Source: Eutreptiella sp. 'Long Island Sound 2002'
Lineage: Eukaryota > Euglenozoa > Euglenophyceae > Eutreptiales > Eutreptiaceae
Direction of reading: 5' to 3'
DNA: 64,000 bases
Assembly: GCA_964036045.1 (NCBI GenBank)
Contig: OZ038384.1
Span: 52,657,632-52,721,631 of the forward strand
Each line of letters begins with the position of its first letter. The first letter of the stretch is position 1. Position numbers and translations under genes: made by a program. Below are positions 30,731 to 44,739 of this stretch, in pieces. The notes beneath the pieces were generated by a model. That model was not told the DNA's origin. It saw only the letters and a program-made list of their open reading frames with translations, and ran no database searches.

Positions 30731-33700
30731 CAGATAGATGAATTGTAATTTTCGGATCTTAGGGATTTAGCAGTTTGAAAGTTCGTATCTCTGAAGGACA
30801 GAGGGATTCAAAGCGCAACCCTTTTGTGCCACTGATCAGTGTTCAATCCAAGCACGGATCAACCGCGCTCTTGGTCCAAAATAAGTAGTCACAGTCCAAA
30901 AAGCCCCATTCTACACTGTCCGGAATGCCTTGTGTTGTGCTGCTCATGCTGGCGTTCATGACCATAAAGCAAGGTGTGAAGCACTCCTCTGCTTTCTGCA
31001 GTGATGGTGAACAAAGGTACACAGAGAGAGCGAACCAAAAAGAAACGGAAGTAGAGAAACACAGAAGTCAAACATATAATCCCAAAACAGCTCGAGCTGG
31101 CATGCATGACTGTAGCTGTGCATACAACAAATTCTGAAACACTCCTTCCCTGATCTCCAGTGATGGTGCACGAAGGTACAAAGGAGCAGAAAGGAACAGA
31201 AGTCAATAAAAACACAGAAGTCAAAGGTACACTGGCAAAACAAGGTTGAAGGTTACCTTCCTTTCTCTCTCTCACAATGCACCAGAGCCTGGTGAGATGC
31301 ACTTCAAAACTGAATGGCCTTCAGCCAGGGGAACGTTGCAACGGCGGGCTACCGGTCCTGTCCTGCTATGCAATGCGGGGCAACCGTGACAACGGTCCTT
31401 ACAATTACACAGCCCTTTCTCACACAGACCAGTGACACACCTACCACTGACTTGTGCTGTGCCGTTGCTTTTTGAAGCATGACTGCCCTGTGCTGCTGGT
31501 GCCCAAAACAGAAAAAACTGGATGCCGAAAACAAAAAACACTCGAACACGTTGTTGACCAGTTAACCATAGGTATGCTCCTGTCCTTTTAGTGGTCAACA
31601 AAGAAAGGTTTGAGCAAAGAGGAGAAAGCAAAGAACTCCACTGGATGCTTCAGGCTGGTTGCCTTCCTTTCTCCCTGCTTCAGAACTGGGCTTGGCTGTT
31701 GGCATCGTGGATTTTCTGCAACCAGTTCACCCGCTCAGTGTTTTTTTTGATCCGAGGTGCTTCGGTACTGACTGTTTCACCGCTCAGTTTTTTCTCTGCA
31801 CAGCACACTGTCCCTTTGCACGACGTGGTCCACCACTCTGTTTTCTGCACCATCATTTTCTGCACGATTCATACCAACGTCGTGTGTTTTTCTGCCAGAA
31901 ACACAGAACTCAGTCCTTTCTCATTTTTCTCCAGAGGAAAACGAAGAAGCAGCAAGAGGCCGGAAAGAGCAAAAGAAACAACAAAGGGGCAGAGCAAAGA
32001 CGCAAGCCGTAAACACAGAGAAAGCGAGCAAGCGGAGGCAGAACCAAAAGCAGGTTCGTAGCATGTGGCTTGCAGTCCTTTCCCGGTCAACAAATCCAAA
32101 GGGTTTGCTCCAAAATCAGCACTTCAAAGGTGTCAGAAATCTCAGGTTGTTTCCCGGTCGAGAATCTTGAAAGGGTTGCAATCAAACAAAAGAATTTCAA
32201 AGGTGTCCGAAATCTGGAGTGTGTGATTGGGTAATGCTGATGGTGGTGCTGCTGTCCTTGATGGTGGTGGTGCCGTCTTCTGTCGTGCTGACTGCTTGCT
32301 GCTTGCTGCTGCAAACACACACACACACACACCCTACCCCATCCCCGGCGTAGCCTAGGGCCTCATGACTATGCTACACAAGTAAACACCATGGAATTTT
32401 GAAAATAAAATCCCAAATCTCTTAAGATACTAAACCTATACCTAAATTCCTACACACATGTAGTGCGACTGCAAAACAACCATCTTCCCAACAAGCCGCC
32501 GGGTGCCGGACTTTGCCACCGGCCTTGGTCTCTTGCATGGCTTAGCAATCCGGAAGCGGCCATGGTGGGGGGGTGGAGGACCAAACCCTCATGTCTAAAA
32601 GACAATGAGAGTGTAAACACATGCCTTTGCAGTATTACACTTAACACTAAACAAACATGTATGACACACACATATTTATGACTAACAATCACAAAATCGG
32701 ACCTAAACGGAAAACTGTCCCCTCGGAATGTCGCGTTAACGCCGTAACATCGGCTCTAATCTGGAACCGACAAATCTACATAGACATCCTACAGAAGTAA
32801 ACGGAATCGACTTACAGCAATACACAGAATGCGCGGCAACGAGAATATCCAGCACATTAGAATTTCGGACGCGCGCACACACACAGCAAACTGACGGAAA
32901 ATGAAACTCCATATCTAAACACTAAAAAAACAAAATTGATATACCTATGTAAAAATTCCACAATCACGCACAGATTTGATGTTTTGCTGAAGCCTGAAGT
33001 GCAATCTGGCCGAAATTGAACGTCCTTATTACACTCCGCTCAAAGAATATGAGTTGGAGTGTAAAGGAATGAGGCCAGATACACCAACGAGTGTTCGATA
33101 AACAAGCGGAAAACAATAGGGTAAGAACCAGTTTAGGACAGATTGAGTTCAGTGGTATAATAGCACTGAAGTGGTCTCCCACCTCAGTACCTGACGAAGC
33201 AGATTAGGCTCAACTCAAATTGGTGACTTCAGGAGTACTTCTTGCAGGTGCGGCAGCAGCTGTCAAACTGCCAGCATGGTACATATACTGAAAAAACGTG
33301 GACACTCAGAAAGTGTACGCCATGCAGCAGAGTAATTTTGATAAGGAGGAGGAAAATTGAGCACCAGCGTATCAACGTCGTGGAACACCATGTCAGTGGA
33401 GTCAGGGGATACACATGAAAAAACAGAAACCTAGCAGAACTTCAGTCGCAGCACCATACAGAACTGAGGCCTTGTCCTGAAGCATAACACAAAAACCTTG
33501 CATGCGGTCCATTAACATTCTGGGAGGGGTCTTTCGGGTCAAACTGCCGGCACATCGACACGAAGTCTCAATGAAAACAGGGGGATGAAGACTGACATGC
33601 CCTGGAAAACTACAATGGAACTGCGGGGCCAGACATATCTGCGGTGTGGGGTATCCCTCAACTGCATGTGGTCCCGCAGGGTGGAATCCAAGGGAAGGGA

Positions 33701-34631
33701 GTGGGAGCCCCCATGCTGACTGTGCCACACTGTAAAATTGTCCTAAACGGCCAAATCCTTTTTACAAGTACTCCCGGTGCTTTTTGACCTACTTGCGTGT
33801 AAGCGGGGCCGGTACGGGCGCGTTTCCCTTAGTCGAGCGAGACACAAGGGAATGCACAGCACTAGACAAGCAGTGTGCAATCCTGCTGAAACTCAATGTG
33901 AGCACAGCAGTCACAAAAGTAGCCCTTTCGTACTAAAAAGAGGACGAAAAGAGATACATCATGCAACCAGAAAAAAAGTATGTACACAAGACAAAACGGC
34001 ACAAAGGGAGTCACATGAATTCGACAGGGTTCCATACAGAAACAAGGCTAGTTATCGAAACTCAAATCCTTCACCCTGAACACATAAGTGGGCCGGAGAC
34101 AACTCACCGTGGGCCCTGAGATTTACTGTAGGCATCAGGGCACACAAGCAGGAAAAAAAGGAAATCAGAGGTCACTGATCTTGAAATGTTCTCTAGCCAC
34201 GGTAGGGGCATTTCAAAGAAATCCATGTCAAAGCTTCCAAAGGGCAATAGTCCACTAACATGATCCCAAAATATCTCGGTCTATCTCAGCGATACCAGGA
34301 CACTGTATCTAGTCTGATGGGCTCCTCACTTTGGTAAGATTCCCCAACAGTGAAAAACAAGGGAGAAAAGAATGCAAAGAAATGCAACGTAGTGATAGCC
34401 AAAGGTGCGGTAAAGTGCATGCACAAAGGATCCTGGGGGAGCTGATTCTGCTAGAAGGGCTGACCCTACCTTTTCCTGGCTGTGGAGCAGAGCAGCAATC
34501 TCCAATATACACTCTTTGAGGTCATTTTTGAGAACCTCAAAATGGCTCCATGAGCATGTTTTACACAAAGGGCTTAAGTCAAAATTGAACTGACATATGG
34601 ACGTGGACCGATACTTTAAGGATACGCCAAG
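30731..34631. other. Intergenic repeat-derived DNA without supported genes
   Basis: Two diverged tandem copies of about 160 bp lie at roughly 30978-31137 and 31138-31250, sharing CAGTGATGGTG and ACACAGAAGTCAAA. A CA dinucleotide run is at about 32313-32331. The stretch 33000-33780 shares diverged sequence with 56634-57065, including CCTAAACGGCCAAAT near 33750. Open frames are short and random-looking on both strands. Confidence 0.5.
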
Positions 34632-37600
34632 TGTTTTGGGATTTACCAAGCCTCTTTCCCTTGTTTCCTCCATGTTCTTGATCATCCCTTGGGTCCGCCC
34701 AGTTTTCCCTTGAGACATTGGGGGCGTGTTTGGTTTCCGTCTTGCCTCACGCCCCCCGGCCCCCCCTGTGAGGCCTGATCCCCGGCTATGGAGACACATA
34801 CTGTTCTTTGTGCTGACCCCCGTCATCCCTTTGTGTAGGCTATAATAGGCCCACACCATGGGATTTGAAAGGGGATAGCATTAGCCTTCATCCCCCCTTA
34901 ACCTTCCCACTGATGGCACTTTTGACCTGAACCTGCATTAAGGATATCAGGGAACTCGGCGTGTTTTTCCGCCACTTTGGTATCAATTGATAGGAAAATC
35001 ATTGCCCTGTTGATACCTATGCGAATTTACCTTAAATTCGCATAGGTACAGAAATTGAATATTGGCAGCGGCCTGTTGGTGAACCGGCGTCGCGCCAATT
35101 TGCAGGCGAACTGCCAGTCGAAACCTGGCGACCCAAATCGTGAGACCATGAACTGGCCTTTACGGCAAGTCCAGCCTGTGGAGTTAATTTAATTCTGACT
35201 GCATGGTTGTAATAGTCAATACTTAGTTTATAATGGGGAAATAAAAGTTCGGGCTCCGGTGCCACAATTTTCAGAAACCCCCTAATGTCATTATGCCCAG
35301 GCATTTAAGTATAGGGATACCTCGGGCATTGTTGCCGGCACCTTACGGTGCCTTTTTCTTTTACCCCCCATTGTTAGGTCAGACATGGCATGCAGATCTT
35401 ATGCATTTCATGTGCTCACTTCTGCCTAACCGTAAATTGATATTTCTCATCCATTTCTCTTGGTAAGAGCTGCCATGGAATGGCATTCCTCCCTACTACA
35501 AGGGTATGTTATTTGTTTGTGTGAGTTGCAAGCCAGTGTGGAGAGATGTCTTACTTATTAGGATTAAATTGAGTTTTGGTTGTGGTGAAAAGACCATTGG
35601 GAATGTCAGGCTCAAGTTGATTTCATTGATTCCACGGTGAACCAAAAATCCGTATACATTTTGGTTTGCCTTCGCTTGTCTTTGCAATGTCGAGATATGG
35701 TCATGGTGGGTCACCAGACTCCATTGTGGGACCCACTTTCATGCCTAAATAGTGCATTTTTGTTGTGTCCGCGATGTCACGTTTTGGAGTCAGTGTGTCG
35801 CGTCATTGTCGAGTTTTTTCGTAATTAGTTTTCACCGCCAAAACGACAAGTCTGTAGTTTCATAATCATCTTGATTCAAGCTCGTTTCAGCCTATGGGGA
35901 TTTTTAGTACGAGCAATATATGTTCAAGCTTCGGTTGCTTTTCGACGCTATCGACATCTTTTAGTTCAAAGTTTTAAACCTTTTTGAGCTCATTTTGGCA
36001 TAGTCATTTTACGCCAGAAATCACTGATTTTTGGCTTTTCATTGGCCCACGTTTCGATCTTCGATCTCCAAGGTTGCGCTGATTTTGCGTCTAAATGTTG
36101 ATTGTCCCTGTTGTGGCACTTGTCTACGTTTGTTAATGCGCTTTTTGTGGCGAAGAATCATTGTACATAGGGCCGCACATGATTTTTAGTGATTCTGTTT
36201 TGAACTTTGCTTTTTCACGTGTTCACTTGTGACGGCTATTGACATCCACTACCATTGAGCCTTTGGTCAAACTTTCGATCATTTGTGGTCTGCATGGTCC
36301 GTACTATTGATATATGGTCGCTTGAGTTGCTGATTTATCTCTTTGCTCTACGATAAACTTTCTGTGTCCCATTTCGGACAATTTTTGCTTTTAGTAAATT
36401 TAGTCATGTGAACATTGCTCAAATTTACTCAGTTATGGGTTGATGTTTCGAACGCATATCTTCATCCACATGTTCGGTTGGAACCCAACTGTTGATTCCA
36501 ATGAAAGAGCATGCCCCGCACTCCACGTGCATGCTTTCATCTGGTCTTAACTCACCTTGGGTTTGCCGCAGAATTGCAATCTCCGAAAACATTTTGGGAG
36601 TTTGCAAATTTTGTGTGTTCACTTTATCCACTTGGTTTCTTTAGGTCTTTGGGCCAAATGTCCTTGATTCCTGACCCAAAACCTCCCCAATGTTTCTACC
36701 TTCAGTATTTGAATTTGTTTTGGTATGGTCTATCACTTATGCAATCCATTGGAACCAAGTTTGCCAAGTGTAGAGGATAGTGGTTTTACATGGTCCCAGA
36801 GATGTACATTATGGACCCTGAAAACCACCCTGTCATGTAGTCACTTGGCGGATGAACAGTTAGAAACCTATGGGGAGTTGGACCTTGGGGTCTTCTTCTA
36901 CGTTTCAATGCACTCCTTACGTTGAACTGAGCATTTTTTGGAAGGTTACTGGTACATAGGTTCACTGTTTTGAATTTTCTTTCGAATTCTGTTGAAAATT
37001 CCAATTTTAATGAGGTCACGTCTGGGCAATGGGAAAGTTAGGCCATCCTCTGCATTTGGGCCAAATTTTTCACCATTGACCTCTCATCAGTGTCCACTCC
37101 CCACATTCGAGGACTTTGGGTTATGGCCTGCTCTTATGGGATCGGAACAAACCCATATGTTACCTCAAGCTTTGCCTTTCTTGCTGTTTTCTGACCCGAC
37201 GCTCGACTATCCCCGCGGCTTACAGCAGTGAGCCTATGGCACCTTAATTTGAGTCCCCTTGCATGGTTCACAATGAGGACTTAGGCCTTGCATATATGCA
37301 CTTGTGTCTCATGCAGCGTCCACATGTCTTACCCAGGATGAACCCGCTTGGCGGGTCATTTTACTGACTTTTGCTGAAGTGCCTTGTCATGTTCTGACTC
37401 CCCTGCCCTGCCACAGCAAGCTCAGGAACTGCCAGGCTAGGGCAAGTGAGAAAACATCATGGAGTATATGCCACCTACTTTGCTGAATTTGGGCGCCAAC
37501 GTTTGGGAGATATAGAGGCGCCATGACGCCCCATGTAGAGTATTGATGGTGAGGTCATGGGATGTAACCAGATGGGGTATATGCGGATACGTGGGTTCAC

Positions 37601-37803
37601 TTTAGAACCCCCGTGTGGCAAGCCCAGGTTGAGTCTGAGCCTGTCAGGTTGGTCATGGCCCTTGTTGGGTCCTCAGAACAGCTGGACCATATCCTGAGTT
37701 GGTATGCGTGATATACCTCTTGTTGACGTTCTGAGTCAGTGTTCAGGTGCGAGTGCTTCCAGGGCACCGGAGGACCCCTTCCCTGCAGTGGTGTGGTGGG
37801 CCT
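34632..37803 (+). repeat. Left long direct repeat (candidate 5' LTR, 3.17 kb)
   Basis: Aligns with 44740-48034 over its whole length with scattered substitutions and small indels. It includes an AT-rich promoter-like stretch (ATTTAAGTATAGGG at about 35303) and a hairpin with a T run at 35337-35362. Right after it, TGGCTCCCTTCTC could be a primer site, but no matching tRNA can be named. Confidence 0.75.
35337..35362 (+). terminator. Conserved hairpin plus T tract in the left long repeat
   Basis: GGCACC-TTAC-GGTGCC forms a perfect 6-bp stem followed by TTTTTCTTTT. The same stem and a T run occur at 45446-45470 although surrounding bases differ. It lies about 35 bp after a TATA-like stretch. 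It could stop or process a short transcript; the role is inferred. Confidence 0.4.
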
Positions 37804-38126
37804 GGCTCCCTTCTCTTCTTCTTGTGGTTCCTTATCCTAACCGGAACATGGTTTGGCATTTGCATGAATGCATTTACATGTTTCTTTGACTGATGTGCAT
37901 ATGTCCGTCTCTCCTTGTGTTTAGACCTCAAAGGAATCGCTTTGATTTCGTCGCATCCCGAGGGTTTGCTCACGAGGGATTGGATTTCATCAACGGATGT
38001 TCGTGTCTTTGTCTTGTGCCAGTGTGCAAGGGAGTCACGAGGGCATTTACGACGTCAAAGTCCCTTGGGATCATCCAAGGGAACCGCAACTGAAAGCGAT
38101 CCCCGTGCCGGACATCCAGAGCGCCA

Positions 38127-39465
38127 TTGGTAAGGCGCAAATCAAGCCCCTTGTCCTCGGGAAGTGTCAATCACTCGGAGATGGACTTCGAGGAGACCAT
38201 GGATGCCCTCCCCAAGGCCCTCATGGAGTTGGAAGAGTCCCGGAGAGAGCGCCTCACCATCCAATGCGGCATGGCGCGCCTCCCCATCTTGGATGACTTC
38301 GTAATTGGACTGGGTCCTGCCCTGTTGGTATGCAGGCCAGCCCTGGCAATCAAGGAGTGCTTGGAGTCCATGGAGAAGAGGATTTCAGTGATAGAGGAGA
38401 ACGTCAGCGCCCCCCTACCAGCCTCCTCGAGTCCACTGAGCCGAGCAGCCCCAGCTCAGGACCACCCCCTGAGCCAGGCGCCTCAATCCCCTGAAAGGGA
38501 GGCCCCTATCTCCGGCCCTCGCAGCCATGGAGGCACCCATCAGTTGAAAGGCAGCCCCATTGGGCGCCGCCAAATCAACAATGGCCAGCGCCTACGAGAT
38601 CATCAAGAAGATCATGGGAACCGCGGACACCAACAACGGGGACGAGCACCTCACGCCGATGTCGCAGAAGAGGATGTCAAGCGGGCCAACAAGTGAAGAG
38701 TCGAGGACAACAAGCGGGACCTGAACCAGCTTCGCGGGCTGCGTCGTCGACCTCTGATGACCCCGCAGACCAAAATGATGCCCCTGAGGTCCTGAATGAT
38801 CCCCTGTGCGTCGCCGGGGCTGAGATGGGGCTGAGTCAACGCATTCAATTTCCCCATAGAAGCTCATGGAGTTGACCACCGCAGCCGAACCGCAGAGCCC
38901 TGTGGAGGACCCCTTGGACTTCAGGGATGTCCGCTCAGGGGTCAACGATGCCGAGGAGGATGCCCAATGCGCCCCCTCAGGGGCTGAGCAGGCCGACGAG
39001 GCGACCATAAAGGATCAGGGCACTGTGGAAGCCTGCCCCTGCCCTGAGGAGGCCCGGTCGACCATGCAGGACACACGGGCAATCCGCCCATGCCCTTTGG
39101 AGGGTACACAGCCTCAACCAGGCGCGGCAGCCGATGCCACAAGCCCCAGAGCGCCCCCAGAGGTCAATGAGATCATTGATTGCGCCCGCTATGTCCGGTA
39201 TGGCCCCATGGAGGACAAAGTGGTGATCAGGACTACGCTGCCAGGAGCAGGATCTGTCCGAATTTCGGGTTCAGCCCACACGCTCTGCCGCCTCCAGCAA
39301 CACTTGCATGTGTTGAAGGAAACCATTGGGACCTTCCTTCCTGACGACGTCAAATGGCGACCTACAGCAGTGAGGTTCTCCAGCGGGCGACGTGCCGGCG
39401 GTTGTACTCAGGTGCAACCGCATGACCTACAGGGATCAGCACTACCCTGCCAAGACGAGCATTAG
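38127..39465 (+). pseudogene. Broken unrecognised ORF in gag position
   Basis: Three coding-like segments lie in successive frames: 38127-38540 with MDFEETMDALPKALMELEES and ALAIKECLESMEKRISVIEE, which look helical or coiled-coil; 38581-38724 with ATG and YEIIKKIMGTADTNN; and 38866-39465 with an acidic/Pro-rich part, then ARYVRYGPMEDKVVIRTTLP and LQQHLHVLKETIGTFLPDDV. The GC content is higher than in the flanks. I read this as one ancestral protein with at least two frameshifts. No zinc knuckle or enzyme motif is visible, so gag is suggested only by position after the left long repeat. It may instead be a captured host fragment. Confidence 0.4.
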
Positions 39466-41046
39466 GTTTTATGCAGGTCTGGTTTCTGGTTTTCAGGCCA
39501 GTCGGGATGTTGATAGGGTTACCTGTGGGTAACAGGGATCCACCAGACTGGAGCAGAATCCCGCAGACCTGCAGGGTGTTACTTTTTGTGTTTGTCAGCA
39601 GGATTCATCCACCTTGGGCTTGAGCCGTTGGCACCGGCCAATGGCACATCAACTATTGTACATAGCAATCAGTGGAATGGCTGATTCTGAAGTGTACATA
39701 GGGGTACTTCACCCTTTATGGCCAGAGTCCCTGAAATTCTGATTGTTGTGTTGTTATGCGGTCTGAGCCGTTGCAACTGGTCAGTACCAGTTACGTTTCA
39801 CTTCCTCTATCTTCCTTTGGGTACTTTCTATGCCTTCCTCATTGGTGGCTGATTCTGACAACCTCCGTATGGGGTTACGGCCAGTTCTCAGCCAATAGCT
39901 CCTGAGACTGGTGCTGACCAATCACCGCGGAACGTCCTTTGTATTGCATGCGGCTGGCATGGGTTAACAGGCCCTTTGGGTGCTGAACAATCGCCACCAG
40001 CACATGCCGTATGTAAGTTGAGGCCTGAGCCGTTGCAGCCGGTCTGAGCCCACATATTTGCGTGCATAGTTCTGTTTCGTTGCTGAAAGTATACAGGGAG
40101 CAGAGAATTGGAGCGTGTTCGCGAGTGCGCACTGTAAAATCAAAGGTGATCGTGACCTTCATCTTCTTGGCTCGCACAAACGCACCTTAAATCATGTTGC
40201 ACAGAGAGGCACCGATCTGATGACTGGCAGAGAGGAGGGTGATTGGTGCATAAGTTCCCAGTCCAAAATGGGGCGCTGATCACACCCCTGAGTTGCAAAA
40301 TCTCCGGTCACGTCTCTGCAGGCCCGTTTCAGCCTACGAGTTTCAGGCCAGGGTCGGCCCTCAGCCAGGATTGGCGAAGGACCGCATTGTCCTTGTTTTC
40401 AGTCAGGTATTTGCGTAACCTGAATTCCTGAAGTGCTGATGTTGTCAGGTACTTTGGTCCAGTTGGGTATGACTGAATCCCCGCATGGATGTTACTTATT
40501 CCATGGGCGCTGAAGTGCTTGCACTGGCACCTTGTCCCTCCAGGGCGACCTCCCAAGAGTACCAAACCCATGTGTTACCCATGGGGAGTGCGCTCTGCAT
40601 CAGTTATGATGTGAGAGTGGGTCCAGCTGTCTGGACCCCTATGGCCTTGGTCGGGACCCCCTATGCTCGGGTAGGTCGCATCGCCATTGCAAATTGCACA
40701 TATAGCAACATAGGTGTTGCTGGTTTTTTATTGGTGGACAGAGCCATGACGTGTACCCCCCCCCCCCTGAACCGGTGGGAGTGGAGTACAATTCAGGGAA
40801 GGGACGGTGAAGACGTGGTGCACGTCTTCTTGTGTCATTCACAGCCCAGGGAACCTAAATGGAGACAAATGTAGTACTCCCCGTGCAGCGATCAACCTGT
40901 GGTTGAACGTTGTGAGTATACTCTGCGCGTGACGCCCAACGAGAGTTGAGTTACAGCCCGTATATTGGGTACAGGGACACCCAGGGCAAAGACATGTTGT
41001 CATGGACCACTTTTAGGTGGACCCTACCCAAACTAGAGCTTACAGT

Positions 41047-41216
41047 TTCAAGGGCATCACAGATACACCATGGCGTGTTGCCCATATGCCCGAGTGCAGC
41101 AGACAGGCCCTGCATATCTGTGCCGTGCAGATTCAAGGGCATCACGGGTACACCATGGCTTGTTGCTCCTATGCCTGAGTGCAGCAGACAAATGCTTCAT
41201 ATCTGTACAGCAGTCA
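41047..41216. repeat. Two tandem copies of an 85-bp sequence
   Basis: TTCAAGGGCATCAC starts at 41047 and 41132; both copies contain ACACCATGGC, GAGTGCAGCAGACA and CATATCTGT. They are about 80 percent identical by eye. Confidence 0.75.
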
Positions 41217-44200
41217 GGGCACGTCCTGGGGACCATCATATGATGGAAACAAGGGCTGGCTGGAGTATCTCCTCCGGCCACAGAAATAAACCCCGCGCTG
41301 AGGGCGCTTATGTGTTGGTGAGTGGTGTGAAAATGGGTTTGAAGTTGCGGTGAGTTGAGTGCCGGCCCATGTGTATGGGTGGAGTAGTACCGTGACGTAA
41401 GTGCTCGGCGTGAGTCCAAGGGGACAGGATCACCATGGTCTGCGTGTGGGCGTAACTCTTCCAGTCCGGTCCAAGGACACAGCCCCACGCCCTGCCTACT
41501 CCTGTTTTCCCCTAAGGAAACCAATGCTAATGCATCGCGAGCTCTGACCCTGTCTTGACAGTGGGTCTGCGTGTAACCGGTATGAAAGGCATCTCTGAAG
41601 TGTTGGTCTGTGCCCTACTCTTGTGGAGAGGGTAAAATAGAGTGGCACCCTCTGAGATGCACATGACCACCAGATGATAACATACATGTGCCATAGCCGG
41701 GTCACTGCTGACTGTGATCATTTGGCGATACGATGCCAAGGGATAGAGGCAAGGCCATATTCCTGAAGGGACAGCCTATGTCTCCCCCGAGGTAGTGCTG
41801 TCCTTGGTATCGCCGTAAGGTGAAAACAGGGGATCCTGGTAACAGGGGATCAGCGGATCCTGGGGAACAGGGGATCCAGCCATGCTCGCATGAGTGTGTG
41901 TTTGTGTGGAGGGACCGTAAGAGTTGTCGTTCAACAGACCGTAGGAGCCCATAGTGATGTTGATAGTTATAGGAGGGTATATCGGAAAAGGGCCATGGCC
42001 GGCAGTAGGCAGCCCCATTTGTCCCTCCATCTGTAGGTCTCACATTGCTTGTGTCAAGGCCACCGTGGCAGGACGTGTCGTGGTCCATGCCAGGTACACG
42101 TCAGGGCACGTCATTGCCCATGCCCACATTGTTGAGGTGCCAGTTTTAATCTGGTCGCCGTAGTTTCCATGGTGCATGCACTGCCGGCGACAGTTTAGTC
42201 GTACATAGTGGAAACTGATGTTGTTTGCACAACCCTAGTAGGCACTGTATTATGCACTGGTGCCAACGGCGCATTGGCAGCCAGGCAGTTTCGACAAACC
42301 ACTGCCTAAAGCTCTCGCCAGGCCAAGGCCGGTGGGAACTGAGTGCGCCTAATGACCTGCAGTCCAGGAGGTTATCCAGTCAGGAAAGGGAAGCTAAACT
42401 GTGCTGTTTCACCCCAGCTTATGAGCACTGATTTCAGTGTCTTTTGCTTGTTTTCGCTGCTACTGACTAGTCATTGAGATTAATGACAAACTGCTGGGTG
42501 TTTTGTTAGTTTGAGTGCCCATTTTCATAATTATACCTGTTCTTGTTGTGGCTTTAGACCAGATCACTCTTCAATGGTCCAATTGTACACAGAAAGACTG
42601 CCCATCTGATCTTTGAGTGAGCTCTGAGTGAGCCCGGCGGAATGTAGTACACCGGCCAGGGTGAATGTAGTACCCCTGAAGCTCGCTCCGTGATATTCTT
42701 GAACTATCTTACATTTTCCGTGATATGTTCCAGGAAACGTCAGGCCATAGCTTGAAATGTTCGTATACATAGCATACAATATGACATCCGGATAGATACG
42801 ACACTGTTTGCAGGTTATATGAACCCCCTGGCGAACGTCAGAAACATCAGAAGCTCTTGTTTGGGCAGTAACGGGCGTTATCAGTTTGGTGCCTGACTAC
42901 CGTACGCATATATGCCTGGTTATAATAGGCTGACCTCGTAACTCTTACTGATTTTCATAAGCCTTTCCTCACACAACAATAGGGTATGTATTCCAGACAT
43001 TAGCGGATAGGCTTGGGGATCAATCAGAAATGAGAGGCCGGAGCTTGGTTTGTATGCATACGGGCCCTTCAGGTCCACAAGGTAAGACGGCTTTGTAGTT
43101 GTTTGTATAATCTGTAGCATTATAATCGTGCCCTATGTTAAGGTAAGTACGCTGTTCTGAGTTCTGACAGTTTCTGGACAGAAACTGCATTCTGTGTTGT
43201 TTGCAACCGCTGGAGCGGTCTGAATTCTGACTGGCTGTGACCAGTGACCGCCGTGTACCTACCTATCCTGAACTGGAGCCCATGCGACGAGGAACGGACC
43301 CAAGGTGAGACGGATTGCCTCCCCTGCGAATCAAGTACTGTTGTCGTGAGTCTGATGGAAGCATTCCTTCCCAGACCAAGGCCCCGACGACAAGGGAGAC
43401 GAAGCTGAACCCAGAAGAGCAGGTCACTGTGGGACCGTCAGGAACCTGCTGTCTATGCAAGTCTGCAGCCCGTCAGAGCATCGGACAGAACGCCTGATCT
43501 GGATAGCGTAGCCAGGGAAAGGTATTTCTCCATGTTCCTTCACGGGTTACCTTTTCATTAGACCGCCTCTACGGTGTTTCTGAATTGTTTGCTATTAACG
43601 GTACGTACTGCCAGCCCATTATGGTACGGCGCAGTACTCAATTTCAGGACGAGTAGGCGTACGGTTTGTAACTGCATTGTTTGTTGGATCTGGATGCTGA
43701 CTGCAGTATACTCTATTTCAGGGCTATGCCCATCAATGCCCTGTGCGTATTATATTATATTGAGGTTGACGTCCAGAAATGCAGACCGGCCTAATCACCA
43801 GAGTGAATGTATGGTAAGCCCCTGTTTGGGTGCTCGGCCTTGGGACCTCCGTGTTTGTAGTGTATCCTGTGGGACGCCCAGGATAACACCAATGGCTGAG
43901 TCCCCAACCTTTCTGTCGAAGGGCATGACGGTACATACAACTATACGCACCGTTTGTGTATGGTACTATTCTCAGAAGTACAGTATAGTACTGTTGACTA
44001 GATTGTGACAGTTTGTATGTTTGTTGCACTCCTTGCAGACCTTTTCTGACCCTTCTTCGTCTGCATCTATGGTTTTGAAGCCTGATTTCAACCCCATAAC
44101 TTCTCACTGTTGGTACTGTGGTTTTTCTGAGATATTTGAGCTTTTTTACGGACACCGGATGTATCGATTGTTTGGTGGAACCTGCAGTAGCGACATGCCC

Positions 44201-44739
44201 GCTATATGGGATGGTTCACAGAGATTTGTCCACACTCAAAGGCGACTGTGGGTTCAACAAGCTCTGTGGGAGATATGAAGTTGCTTCTTTGTTATTTTCT
44301 TCAATTTGTTCAGCTTTACTCGGATGTGAGGCCAGTTTAGGTATTTCAGGTGTTGTTAGGGCCTGAACGGGTCCGACATACGTCCGGAGTGACAGGCACA
44401 TCCTGACCAGGCCGTATGTTTTATTTCCAAACTAATTCAGGTTGCACTAGGGACACAAATGGACAGCACAAATAAAGGGTGCTGTTACAGGGGGCCTAAT
44501 AGAGGCTGACCAGTGGGTTATGCCTGGGGGAGCTGAAAACTCCCTCGAGCATTAAGATTTCCGCCCAAGCATCGCCTGTCGGGGATACTCGGGGCTGGTG
44601 AGGGGACTGTTTAGGGAATTCACAGCTTGTCTGGGAATTGAAACACTCCCCCTTCCCTCCCTTTTGTGTCTCTTTCTGCTGGTCGCTCCCAAAAAGGAGT
44701 TTCCAGACGCAAGTCTCTACTTGCGTCTTTGCGGGGGAC

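Larger units (their letters stand above)
37804..44739. other. Internal region of the large LTR-type element
   Basis: Apart from the broken ORF at 38127-39465, about 5.3 kb (39470-44739) hold no supported gene. It shows degenerate internal repetition, for example TGAGCCGTTG motifs near 39624, 39762 and 40026, an 85-bp tandem duplication at 41047-41216, repeated ACAGGGGATC near 41833-41880, and a poly-C run at about 40757. No reverse transcriptase or integrase motif was found on either strand. Confidence 0.5.

Noticed and set aside
30889-31302. Minus-strand ORF of 137 codons rich in Phe/Leu/Ser resembling membrane segments.
   Set aside because: It lies across a diverged tandem repeat, overlaps other frames and has no consistent signal peptide or codon pattern.
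34326-34859. 177-codon minus-strand ORF spanning the start of the left long repeat.
   Set aside because: It crosses the repeat border and the frame is not kept in the right repeat.
35032-35304. Short minus-strand ORF conserved in both long repeats (90 and 80 codons, with GRQ...PANWRDAGSPTGRCQY).
   Set aside because: The frame is preserved between the copies, but DNA similarity alone can explain it and the third copy at 56020-56310 does not keep the frame clearly. Left as possible but unsupported.
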